Assembly (NCBI GenBank): GCA_003151295.1 | Contig: PLXD01000362.1 | Coordinates: 1-15,002 of the forward strand | Length of the DNA: 15,002 nucleotides | Direction: 5' to 3' | DNA from: Chitinophagaceae bacterium | GTDB lineage: Bacteria > Bacteroidota > Bacteroidia > Chitinophagales > Chitinophagaceae | In this document: piece after piece, positions 8,639 through 15,002 of the stretch | Numbering within the stretch: the stretch's first letter is position 1 | How the letters are laid out: each line of letters opens with the position of its first letter | The notes under the pieces: model-generated | What the model was told of the DNA's origin: nothing | Database searches by the model: none | The model's input: the letters and a program-made list of their open reading frames with translations, nothing else | Made by a program: the position numbers and the translations under genes

Positions 8639-8868
8639 GTTCTATGATTTTTGAAAATTCAGGAGTAAACTGGGTCTTGTTCAAATTTGGTGGTTTACAT
8701 GCTAGATGAAGGTCAGGAGGATAGACACTATGACAACATGTGCTGTTCTGGGAGTTGGCTCGAAATTTAGGAACGCCAGTGGTCATTGCTGCAAAGCCTG
8801 TTAATCCAAAGAGTTTGAATATGGGTAAGTGGATTGCATTTTTCGTTGTTGAGATTTAATGCTAATAT
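8639..8868 (+). other. Gap after the thioredoxin gene; short open stretches, possibly gene debris
   Basis: No confident gene. Three short readable stretches lie here on the + strand in different frames: 8644-8709 (21 codons from ATG), 8730-8804 (24 codons from ATG, four Cys, with CAGGAGG at 8714-8720 as a strong ribosome-binding site 9 bases upstream), and 8734-8859 (open without ATG start, protein-like with GTPVVIAAKPVNPKS). The succession of frames looks like a decayed gene but could be chance. No terminator hairpin follows the thioredoxin stop. Confidence 0.3.
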
Positions 8869-9075
8869 ATGAAAAGAATAATTATTAAAATGCTAAAATG
8901 GCTGCCATTTGTCGGTATAACCGTACTCGGGACGGTAGCTGTTTTGAATTGTTCCATTGAGAGTAGCCATGTAGTTAAAAAGGAAATTACCTATGACAAT
9001 GGACAGCTAAAACGGATTATGATTTATGATAGTTCGTTTCACAATCTTAACGCTCAGGTGGAAGTGTATGTGTGA
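8869..9075 (+). CDS. Small hypothetical exported protein, possibly truncated
   Basis: This ORF has 68 codons. The N-terminus is a plausible signal or anchor segment (KWLPFVGITVLGTVAVLNCS) after a basic KRIIIKMLK start. A cysteine at residue 28 could be a lipidation site, but the -1 residue is Asn, so the lipobox is poor. The rest contains YDNGQLKRIMIYD, which resembles one repeat unit of YwqK/MORN-like proteins. The frame ends at TGA 9073-9075 but stays open for 24 further codons to TAG 9148-9150, and those codons look protein-like (LDTQYDFYGLLDSHDNFEQ). It may therefore be a gene cut by a nonsense mutation, or a decayed relic in the spacer before the peptidase gene. No recognisable Shine-Dalgarno precedes the ATG. 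I do not recognise a family with certainty. Confidence 0.35.
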   Translation: MKRIIIKMLKWLPFVGITVLGTVAVLNCSIESSHVVKKEITYDNGQLKRIMIYDSSFHNLNAQVEVYV

Positions 9076-9285
9076 CTAGATACTCAATATGATTTTTATG
9101 GCTTACTCGATTCGCACGATAATTTTGAGCAGGTGTCTATTTTGGAGTAGTTGAATGTTTCGGCAGTTGCTCGGGAATATGCAATTCTTAGTGTGAATAT
9201 TTCAGAAAACACTTATTGTTTTTTATCTGTCTTTCTGGTAATTTAAAGCCTAACTGATTTTTTGACATTTTACCCATGATTTTTT
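9076..9285 (+). other. 210-base spacer before the peptidase gene
   Basis: Apart from the open codons to 9150 that continue the frame of the preceding small ORF, I see no gene or strong hairpin. The promoter of the peptidase gene should lie here, but no box could be assigned confidently. Confidence 0.35.
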
Positions 9286-12027
9286 ATGAGGAATATTTTT
9301 TTCGTTTGTTATATATGTTATAGTGTAACTGGTATTGGGCAGCGTATGGTGAATGGGTTGTCAAAACCCATTATCGACAGTGTGGCAATTAACCATTGGC
9401 CGAGTCTGGGTCCCGAGCGGGCGATCAACCGTGATGGCCGCTATTTTATGTATGGCTTAGAGAACCAACCGGTAGGCGGTCATACGATGGTCATCCGTTC
9501 TGCGGAGGGGAGTTGGAAAAAGGAATTTCCCGGAGTGTCTGGGGGGATCTTTGCAGGAGATGGTAGGCAGTTCATTTTTTTGGTGGCCGACACGCTTTGT
9601 TTTTTGTTATTGGGAAATGATGATATGAAAAAGATTATCGGTGTGAACTCTTATTCGCAGTCCGGTAACGGCAAGTGGCTGGTTTACCAGTTGAATAAAG
9701 ATCAGGAGCTGGTGCTGCACGATTTTTCGCATGATCGGGACTTGTGCTTTTCCGGTGTATCGGACTATATGTTCGATGATTCGTGCCAGCATTTGCTGCT
9801 GAAATCAGTGTCTGGAAGTAGCGATCAGACGGCTAGTCGTTTGGAGTGGGTCGGGTTGGCGGATAGTAAAATTTCTGTCATTTGGTCGGATGAAGGTCAG
9901 CCTAGCGCGTCGCTAGGCATTTACGCATTGGATCATGCAGGTAGGCAGGTCTGTTTTCTTACCAGTGAGCAGCGTGACGGCCGGATGATGAATCGGCTTT
10001 GGTGGTGGCAGCCGAGCATGGATCGGGCGGTTGAGCGCGCCAAAGCGGGCAGCGAGGGCATGGACAGCGACTTGTCGGTATCGAAGGATTATGGGCCACA
10101 GTTCAGCGGGGATGGCCGCATTATATATTTTGGTTTGACACGTAATCGTTCTATTCCTGTTGCAGCCCTGGAGACGGTCAGTGTGGACGTATGGAATTGG
10201 CGTGACAGCATTCTTCAACCCACTCAACTGGCGGATCATTCGAACCCCTTGTTTACGGCCGTCACCGGCACGGGCGGCGGTCGGGTCGTGCGACTCGAAA
10301 ATGACAACGAGTATATCGTCGTCAGGCAGACACAGGGGGATTATGTCGTCGTCAAACATACATACAACCCCGGGTACCGGTTCTGGCTAGACAGGCCGGA
10401 TAGCTATTGGCTGGTCTCGGTGCAGGACGGTTCCCGGATCTTGCTGCCTGTCAAATCGTATAGCGAGTTTTACTTTTCTCCGGGCGGGCGGTACCTGGTC
10501 TATGATGAATGGGGGCAGGACGGCCCTTTTACCAGTTATGAGCTGAAGACGGGCCGGGTGTGTAGGATCTCTACTGGTATCCTTGCCCACTGGCTGAGCT
10601 GGAGCGATGGTTTTGAGCGCCCATTGAACCAGCATTATTACCCGGTTGGCCTCTTGGGATGGGAACCCGCCGATACAGCTTTATTGGTCTATGATAACTA
10701 TGATATCTGGAAGCTATGGCTGACGGGGAGTAAGGCGCCGGTCAATATCAGCAGAAGCTATGGGCGGGCGCACCATATCCGGCTTCGGGTGGCGAGTGAA
10801 CAAAACGGCCTAAACGACCTTTACCAACGAAGTGATTCGGTGTTGCTGGTTGGTTTTAATACCCAGAACAAATACAACGGGTTTTACCGGCTGACGTTGT
10901 CCGGCAAGGTTAATCCGGTCTTGTTGTCAATGGGTCCCTGGACGCTTCGACATAGAGATGATATGATGAATTTAAATCCTAATGAATTCAAAAATGCAGG
11001 GATGCCGCCCCTGAAGGCGGAGGATGCCTGTAGCTGGGTGGTGATACGTACGACTGCAAGCGAAGCGCCCAATTATTTTCTGACCCATGATTTTATACAT
11101 TACCAGCCCCTCACTGATCTTGCTCCACAGAAAAAATACAACTGGCTGACTGCGGAGCTTGTGAGTTGGGTGCAACCCGATGGAATCACCAGTCAGGGGG
11201 TGCTATATAAACCGGAAGATTTTGACCCGCATAAAAAATACCCGGTGATCATTCATTATTATGAGCAGTTATCCCACCGGGTCTATGAGTACCCTCAACC
11301 GGAATATACAGGTGGCGGCCATATCAACATTCCCTGGTTTGTTAGCCGTGGTTTTCTAGTATTCACCCCTGATATCTATTATCACCAATTTGCAATCGGT
11401 CAAAGCGCCTGCATCACTGTCGAGTCGGCGGGCAAGATGCTGGCAAAACTGCCGTATGTTGATTCGAAAAGGATGGGAATCGCCGGTCATAGCTGGGGAG
11501 GGGCCGAGACCAACTACATCGTCACCCATACTCACTTGTTTGCGGCCGCTCCCTCAGGTGCAGCAGGCCACAATGGAGTCGATCTGATCAGTAATTCTTT
11601 GGCCATAAAGGAAAATGGTGCTGGACCGTATAATGACCTGGTTAGGTATGAACGAGAGGATATAGGGGCAACGTTGTGGCAAAGGCCCGACCTATGGATT
11701 CAGCAGTCTCCTATTTTTCAGGCCGACCGAATTACCACTCCTTTTCTGATCTTTTACAATAAAGCAGATGGTGGTAATGAACGAGCTATCGAGCTGTTTA
11801 TCGCGCTCCATCGACTTGGCAAGCATGTATGGATGCTGCAATATGATCATGGCGGACATGTGGTCGATGGCAAGGACGCCGAAGATTTTACGATCCGGGT
11901 CACACAGTTTTTTGATCATTTCCTGAAAGGAGCACCCGCTCCGGTATGGATGACGCGTGGAATCCCAGCTAGGTTGAAAGGGGTGGATCCGGGCTATGAG
12001 TTAGATCCTAACGAATCGAGGCCATAA
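9286..12027 (+). CDS. Secreted S9-type (prolyl-oligopeptidase-like) serine peptidase / alpha-beta hydrolase
   Basis: The protein starts with a short signal peptide (MRNIFFVCYICYSVTGIG) and should act in the periplasm or at the cell surface. Residues about 25-620 form a repeat-rich, probably beta-propeller domain with several short SGDGR/SPGGRYLVYD-type strands. The alpha/beta-hydrolase domain spans about 640-890. The nucleophile is Ser736 in GIAGHSWGG, the acid probably Asp828 in FYNKADGG, and the base His858 in DHGGHVVDG. The C-terminus APAPVWMTRGIPARLKG is like other Bacteroidota S9 proteins of about 900 residues. Such enzymes cleave short peptides, often after proline. It lies 647 bases after the thioredoxin gene, so it probably has its own promoter, and a terminator follows 8 bases after the stop. 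Codons are GC-richer than in the preceding susD and thioredoxin genes. Substrate specificity cannot be read; an esterase role is possible. Peptide processing linked to the susCD pair is inferred. Confidence 0.9.
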   Translation: MRNIFFVCYICYSVTGIGQRMVNGLSKPIIDSVAINHWPSLGPERAINRDGRYFMYGLENQPVGGHTMVIRSAEGSWKKEFPGVSGGIFAGDGRQFIFLVADTLCFLLLGNDDMKKIIGVNSYSQSGNGKWLVYQLNKDQELVLHDFSHDRDLCFSGVSDYMFDDSCQHLLLKSVSGSSDQTASRLEWVGLADSKISVIWSDEGQPSASLGIYALDHAGRQVCFLTSEQRDGRMMNRLWWWQPSMDRAVERAKAGSEGMDSDLSVSKDYGPQFSGDGRIIYFGLTRNRSIPVAALETVSVDVWNWRDSILQPTQLADHSNPLFTAVTGTGGGRVVRLENDNEYIVVRQTQGDYVVVKHTYNPGYRFWLDRPDSYWLVSVQDGSRILLPVKSYSEFYFSPGGRYLVYDEWGQDGPFTSYELKTGRVCRISTGILAHWLSWSDGFERPLNQHYYPVGLLGWEPADTALLVYDNYDIWKLWLTGSKAPVNISRSYGRAHHIRLRVASEQNGLNDLYQRSDSVLLVGFNTQNKYNGFYRLTLSGKVNPVLLSMGPWTLRHRDDMMNLNPNEFKNAGMPPLKAEDACSWVVIRTTASEAPNYFLTHDFIHYQPLTDLAPQKKYNWLTAELVSWVQPDGITSQGVLYKPEDFDPHKKYPVIIHYYEQLSHRVYEYPQPEYTGGGHINIPWFVSRGFLVFTPDIYYHQFAIGQSACITVESAGKMLAKLPYVDSKRMGIAGHSWGGAETNYIVTHTHLFAAAPSGAAGHNGVDLISNSLAIKENGAGPYNDLVRYEREDIGATLWQRPDLWIQQSPIFQADRITTPFLIFYNKADGGNERAIELFIALHRLGKHVWMLQYDHGGHVVDGKDAEDFTIRVTQFFDHFLKGAPAPVWMTRGIPARLKGVDPGYELDPNESRP

Positions 12028-12034
12028 AACAAAA

Positions 12035-12069
12035 CCAGGATGAGGCGTTACCCCATCCTGGCCATTTTA
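12035..12069. terminator. Bidirectional intrinsic terminator between convergent operons
   Basis: CCAGGATG (12035-12042) pairs with CATCCTGG (12054-12061). After one A-C mismatch, GG pairs with CC around a CGTTA loop. On the + strand CCATTTTATT follows; on the - strand the stem is followed by TTTTGTTTTA, an even better U-run. It lies 8 bases after the peptidase stop and about 100 bases beyond the stop of the opposing small gene, so it serves both operons. Confidence 0.85.
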
Positions 12070-12160
12070 TTAGGTAGCCAGGTTCCATGATAGGGATCTA
12101 TCTGCTTTTTTCGTGGATTACCTGACAACTACCCGCCGTTAGCCATCGACACTGGAGTTC

Positions 12161-12430
12161 CTATTCCCCTGAAATCAATCTGGCGCTTAAAGCAGTACAG
12201 CTGGTCACACCTGCAGCACATTTGGTCGTGTTCTCGTTAAGGATATAATAAAATAGAGGAGCTCCAGCAGTACCTACTTTGACGCTGGTACTGTAAGTCC
12301 CGCAAATGGTATTATTGACCGTTGTTCCGACGCAATAGCCTAAATTGTATGTTTTGGCTTTAAATGCCAGGCCGCCACCTACTGCTGCTACTACGGCGAG
12401 TATAGCGAGCATGATTTTTGCTTTTTTCAT
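12161..12430 (-). CDS. Small exported four-cysteine protein, DUF6520-like
   Basis: This 89-residue protein has a clear Sec signal peptide (MKKAKIMLAILAVVAAVGGG, cut near residue 22-25). The mature part has about 65 residues with four cysteines at 33, 43, 71 and 78 (YC-x9-C and KC-x6-C), an even number that suits two disulfide bonds. Size, signal peptide and the neighbouring MauE gene resemble the DUF6520 family of Bacteroidota, whose function I do not know; the assignment is from memory, not a search. The mature part contains no aspartate and has two N-x-T sequons (NNT, NTT), which may be incidental. It is the last gene of the - strand operon, separated from the thioredoxin gene by 118 bases, more than the other gaps (9 and 6), so it may also have its own promoter. 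It is probably the product that the redox proteins upstream act on; this is inference. Confidence 0.8.
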   Translation of the reverse strand: MKKAKIMLAILAVVAAVGGGLAFKAKTYNLGYCVGTTVNNTICGTYSTSVKVGTAGAPLFYYILNENTTKCAAGVTSCTALSARLISGE

Positions 12431-12501
12431 GATGATGAGTTTTTGAAAATAAATAATATGCCTACTCTGTTATAGTGGTTTTCGGCATCCCCACGAAAGT
12501 T

Positions 12502-12528
12502 GGGTATTAATTGATCAGGTCAATACCC
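12502..12528 (-). repeat. 7-bp stem-loop between thioredoxin and four-cysteine protein genes
   Basis: GGGTATT (12502-12508) and AATACCC (12522-12528) are exact reverse complements around a 13-base loop, in the 118-base gap upstream of the small protein gene. No U-run follows on the - strand. A perfect 10-base palindrome GTTGCGCAAC lies close by at 12535-12544. It may be a processing or regulatory element that separates expression of the small protein from that of the redox genes. Confidence 0.4.
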
Positions 12529-12548
12529 GAACCCGTTGCGCAACATTT

Positions 12549-13064
12549 TTACTCCATGGAAATATTTTTTAGATCGTCCGCTTTAAATGGTCCGACAATC
12601 ACTTTTTTCAAGTTCTTTTCCTTGTTATAGATGGCCGTATACGGAACACCGGATGCTTTATAATAGCTTCCAAAAAAAGCATCGTAATCATCCACCACGG
12701 TTATGTTTGGGTATATGTCTAACTTATACTCTTTGGAAAATCCTTTTATCGATGCGAAAGGGAAGTTGGAGAGCATGACAAACCTGATATTGCTTAGCGA
12801 TTGCATGTTGCCCAACATTTCCTGGGTCTGCGCACGGCAATACGGACAATAGGGATTGAAATAAAATACGACGATGGGCCTTCCTGAAGGAATGTCGCTG
12901 GTATTTAACTTGGCCAAACTATCCATGAGCAGCACACTGAAGGCCGGAAGTGGTTTTCCCTCAAATCCGGTTTTTACCACATTCATATGATCTCGACACC
13001 CGATGGAAAGCATAAGCGAAAAGGCAATTGCTAATTTTTTCATATTCATCTTTTTAGTGATCAA
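12549..13064 (-). CDS. Thioredoxin-fold lipoprotein (TlpA/MauD-like) with CPYC active site
   Basis: The N-terminus MKKLAIAFSLMLSIGCRD looks like a lipoprotein signal peptide with the lipidated Cys at residue 23; the -3 position is Ser rather than Leu, so this is likely but not certain. Translation may start at residue 1, 6 or 8 (three Met). The mature protein is a thioredoxin fold: strand PIVVFYFNPYCPYC with Cys73 and Cys76, and the cis-proline loop SGVPYTAIYN late in the chain, as in AhpC/TSA and TlpA proteins. At 171 residues it is the usual size for a membrane-tethered periplasmic thiol oxidoreductase. CPYC resembles the CPHC/CPYC motifs of oxidising or isomerising members more than the CGPC of reductants. 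It starts 9 bases after the stop of the membrane glycosyltransferase-like gene. With the MauE-type gene in the same operon it looks like the MauD-equivalent partner. Direction of electron flow is not known. Confidence 0.87.
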   Translation of the reverse strand: MITKKMNMKKLAIAFSLMLSIGCRDHMNVVKTGFEGKPLPAFSVLLMDSLAKLNTSDIPSGRPIVVFYFNPYCPYCRAQTQEMLGNMQSLSNIRFVMLSNFPFASIKGFSKEYKLDIYPNITVVDDYDAFFGSYYKASGVPYTAIYNKEKNLKKVIVGPFKADDLKNISME

Positions 13065-13073
13065 TTATTGTTA

Positions 13074-14612
13074 TTACTGTATTAAGAGTGCTGGTATTCC
13101 CTGAGTCAATTGCATTTTTTTGTCTACCGATCTGCTTGCTTGAATTAAAAATGAAAGAAAAAGAGATAGAAAAGACAGGGTGATGATGATCGGAAAAAGC
13201 TGGTACCGCAATTCTATAGGTGCTGAAATGACGCTAAAAACCATGTTCCCGAGCCAGATAGCGAATACCCACCATAACACCTGTTTGCTATACTTGGTTG
13301 CTTTTCTGAAACCACCCAAGATGCCGAATCCTAAAAAGCTAAAAACAAAAAGTAGATTAGCCATCGCGACCAACACCGGAAACGGTTGCGTCACTGAAAT
13401 CTCACTATTCTTAAAACGCGTCGATATTTTATTGCTTTTCCATCCAAACCAGTCGACTGCAATGGGATCTACCTGGTTATTTCCCAGCGCATAATATCCC
13501 ATGAATCCGACTGGCGGTGAATAATATTTTACCAGGTTTGGCCAGATATAAAATTTTATAAAGGGAATGGGATGATGCCAGATAAGATAACGACCGTAGG
13601 CTGCATAAAGTGAACCCATGGAGCCCCAGTGTTTAAAATAGGAGCCAATTGTATCTGTTTTCCACTGCTCATCCATATAGGTTTTTAATGGGGAATTAAA
13701 ATCCCATAGGTAATACACACTGACGTCATGATCGGGCCGTAAAAAGAAAGGAATACGATGAAGGGATTTCATGTGGTCGTTCACCATGGTATGAAGCTTT
13801 CTAAATTCACGGGGAATCCTTTCAGGGGCTTCGGGTACTGCATGGGCATAACCATATAATGCATTGGCCGCTATTTGCCAGCCGCCAAAGGCAGAATATT
13901 GCCAGGTGTTTGTAATCCGGTGATAGGCAAATTCGGTATTGGTTATAAAGCCGCCTAACAAGATCACAATGGCTCCGACACCCATCCATCTGACTTTCAT
14001 TTGCAACCGGGACCCAACGATGATGATAATGCTGATCAAAGGGTAATAAAGTGAATTATACCGAACCATAAATGCCAGCAGCAACACCAGGGCATGCCAT
14101 AACACCAGACGCAAGTTTGGCTTGAATAAGATCCACAATAGCTGCGTGAACCAAATCAGGCTTAAGGCTGTGAAAATCGTATCGCTGCCAACAAAATTGC
14201 TTATGTGCGGCACTAATGGATTCAAAATGGTGATTACTGCCAGGATCCGAAAAAGCCATTTGCCGGTAGAAAACAAATATCGTACTGAGAATAGGAATCC
14301 AAGCAGGCTCGCTTCCAGCAGAAAATATTGAAACCAGACTAAAACGACATGTGAATTGGTAAAGCTGCTGAACAGGCGTAGGAACTTTGAATAACCGATC
14401 GCCCATATATTTATCGATTGGTTTTTGGAAGCCGCTTCCAGGTATGAATAGGAATCCGGTGGCATAAAATTGGGAAAAGGGTATAGGAATTTGAATACCA
14501 TGAATTGTACAATAATGGCAATTACAGCTAGTCTTAACAGAAGACGATTCTCCCGGTCGGTACGGATCCACCGTATGAAAGGTTTTGACGATATCGGTCC
14601 TTCGAATAACAT
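13074..14612 (-). CDS. Polytopic membrane protein, probable GT-C-fold glycosyltransferase (ArnT/GT39-like)
   Basis: This protein has 512 residues and about ten hydrophobic helices: at roughly 28-46, 86-108, 120-137, 145-163, 168-182, 184-202, 208-224, 411-433, 445-466 and 473-490. A large polar region at about 225-410 is probably extracytoplasmic. The first loop has PDSYSYLEAA (Asp53), placed like the catalytic acidic residue in the first periplasmic loop of GT-C enzymes that use lipid-linked sugars. SNFVGSDTIF at about 138-147 and FMVRYNSLYYPL at about 179-190 also resemble conserved GT-C motifs. This family transfers sugars from polyprenyl phosphate donors to lipid or protein acceptors on the outer face of the inner membrane. 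The gene starts 6 bases after the MauE stop and ends 9 bases before the thioredoxin gene, so tight cotranscription is likely. The acceptor is unknown; a secreted protein of the operon is possible. Family level is moderately sure, function uncertain. Confidence 0.72.
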   Translation of the reverse strand: MLFEGPISSKPFIRWIRTDRENRLLLRLAVIAIIVQFMVFKFLYPFPNFMPPDSYSYLEAASKNQSINIWAIGYSKFLRLFSSFTNSHVVLVWFQYFLLEASLLGFLFSVRYLFSTGKWLFRILAVITILNPLVPHISNFVGSDTIFTALSLIWFTQLLWILFKPNLRLVLWHALVLLLAFMVRYNSLYYPLISIIIIVGSRLQMKVRWMGVGAIVILLGGFITNTEFAYHRITNTWQYSAFGGWQIAANALYGYAHAVPEAPERIPREFRKLHTMVNDHMKSLHRIPFFLRPDHDVSVYYLWDFNSPLKTYMDEQWKTDTIGSYFKHWGSMGSLYAAYGRYLIWHHPIPFIKFYIWPNLVKYYSPPVGFMGYYALGNNQVDPIAVDWFGWKSNKISTRFKNSEISVTQPFPVLVAMANLLFVFSFLGFGILGGFRKATKYSKQVLWWVFAIWLGNMVFSVISAPIELRYQLFPIIITLSFLSLFLSFLIQASRSVDKKMQLTQGIPALLIQ

Positions 14613-14618
14613 AAATGA

Positions 14619-15002
14619 TTATTTAAGAATGGCGGCCAATGCTCTTTTGTTTTGTACCCGAATTCCTTTTTCTACCAACACACCTGTAAGTGCCAGCAGG
14701 ATGAACAAGCTATTAAAGACAATATGTTGGCTCCAGGAAAGTAATTGTATAACACCACCACAACTGCAGGGTAGATCCTTGTCGAAAAGCAGCATATATA
14801 TAATATAGAGCGTAAAGGATATCATTAGCGCCAGGGATGCATACAATCCTTTAAGCCGCCACCTTGGGATGATGAGTAAAATAACGACTAAAAATTCTAT
14901 CCATGGTAAGGTCCATGCAATAAGGGGGGCCACGGAGTGCAGGATTGGAGACATGGCTATTTGCTCTTTGAATACCTTATAATCCATCAGCTTGCTGATG
15001 CC
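14619..15002 (-). CDS. MauE/DoxX-family redox-associated membrane protein, 5' end outside the window
   Basis: An in-frame ATG lies at 14985-14987, but the frame is open to the window edge and the codons before it read GISKL. This matches the family's usual A-x-S-K-L-x-D-Y passage after a first membrane helix, so the true start lies beyond 15002 and one N-terminal helix is missing. The visible part has three membrane helices: about 17-39, 45-66 and 86-106, counted from that Met. The motif PCSCGG (Cys74, Cys76) sits in the loop before the last helix, followed by WSQHIVFN, both usual in MauE-like proteins of Bacteroidota. MauE proteins are thought to move electrons between periplasmic thioredoxin-like partners and the membrane, comparable to DsbB/VKOR. 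In methylotrophs MauE and MauD are needed for the disulfide-rich small subunit of methylamine dehydrogenase; no such enzyme is in this window. It is the first visible gene of the - strand operon. Confidence 0.86.
   Translation of the reverse strand, partial: GISKLMDYKVFKEQIAMSPILHSVAPLIAWTLPWIEFLVVILLIIPRWRLKGLYASLALMISFTLYIIYMLLFDKDLPCSCGGVIQLLSWSQHIVFNSLFILLALTGVLVEKGIRVQNKRALAAILK

Noticed and set aside
8583..8786. 67-codon - strand ORF across the end of the thioredoxin gene
   Set aside because: It overlaps the 3' end of a firm gene on the other strand and has no recognisable motif.
9913..10359. 148-codon ORF on the - strand inside the peptidase gene
   Set aside because: The long open frame is explained by the GC-rich codon use of the opposite gene. 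It has no signal, motif or start context of its own.
12089..12110. GATAG/CTATC mini-hairpin followed by TGCTTTTTT on the + strand as a second terminator
   Set aside because: The stem has only five mostly A-T pairs, and a much stronger terminator lies just upstream; noted but not called.
14056..14571. 171-codon ORF on the - strand overlapping the GT-C-like gene in another frame
   Set aside because: It overlaps a protein with clear membrane helices and tight operon spacing. The alternative translation is not protein-like.
12161..15002. Lanthipeptide or other RiPP biosynthetic cluster with the small protein as precursor
   Set aside because: The small protein has a Sec signal peptide rather than a leader, and no LanB/LanC/LanM, radical SAM, YcaO or peptidase-ABC transporter gene is visible in the window.
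1..15002. CRISPR arrays, tRNA/rRNA genes, insertion sequences or phage genes
   Set aside because: No regularly spaced repeats, no tRNA-like cloverleaf, no transposase or integrase motif and no terminal inverted repeats with target duplications were seen.

Overview
The window looks like chromosomal DNA of a Bacteroidota bacterium, most likely family Chitinophagaceae (order Chitinophagales). The reasons are a SusC/SusD pair controlled by an ECF sigma factor and a FecR-type anti-sigma factor, an N-terminal STN domain on the SusC protein, mostly A-rich translation starts without Shine-Dalgarno sequences, and a DUF6520/MauE-type gene group of a kind I associate with this phylum. Taxonomy below phylum is inference from sequence style, not from a search.

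Left part (1-12027, all + strand): a regulated nutrient-uptake locus. It holds the 3' part of an ECF sigma factor gene (1-460), a FecR anti-sigma factor (647-1915), a 352-base gap with several RNA hairpins, a SusC-family TonB-dependent transducer with STN domain (2268-5654), a SusD lipoprotein (5688-7169) and an exported thioredoxin-domain protein (7205-8638). Then come about 650 bases of poorly coding DNA with one doubtful small ORF, and a secreted S9-type serine peptidase (9286-12027). A reasonable model is that SusC/SusD capture a substrate at the outer membrane, the STN domain reports occupancy to FecR, FecR releases the sigma factor, and the sigma factor raises susCD transcription. The peptidase next to the pair suggests peptides rather than glycans as substrate, as for RagAB; this is inference.

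Base composition is uneven. Sigma/fecR, the STN-coding start of susC and the peptidase gene are GC-richer. The rest of susC, susD, the thioredoxin gene and the following gap are AT-richer. The change inside susC falls at the STN/carboxypeptidase-regulatory-domain junction, next to a perfect 12-base tandem duplication, which suggests a mosaic locus.

Right part (12161-15002, all - strand): a separate operon convergent with the first across a bidirectional terminator (12035-12069). In transcription order it holds a MauE/DoxX-family redox membrane protein (start outside the window), a polytopic GT-C-like glycosyltransferase, a thioredoxin-fold lipoprotein with CPYC, and an 89-residue exported protein with four cysteines (DUF6520-like). 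MauE plus a MauD-like thioredoxin plus a small cysteine-bearing exported protein recalls the methylamine dehydrogenase maturation set (MauE/MauD/MauA). This is the best candidate in the window for a poorly described system: a dedicated disulfide-handling pathway for a small secreted protein, with a possible glycosylation step.
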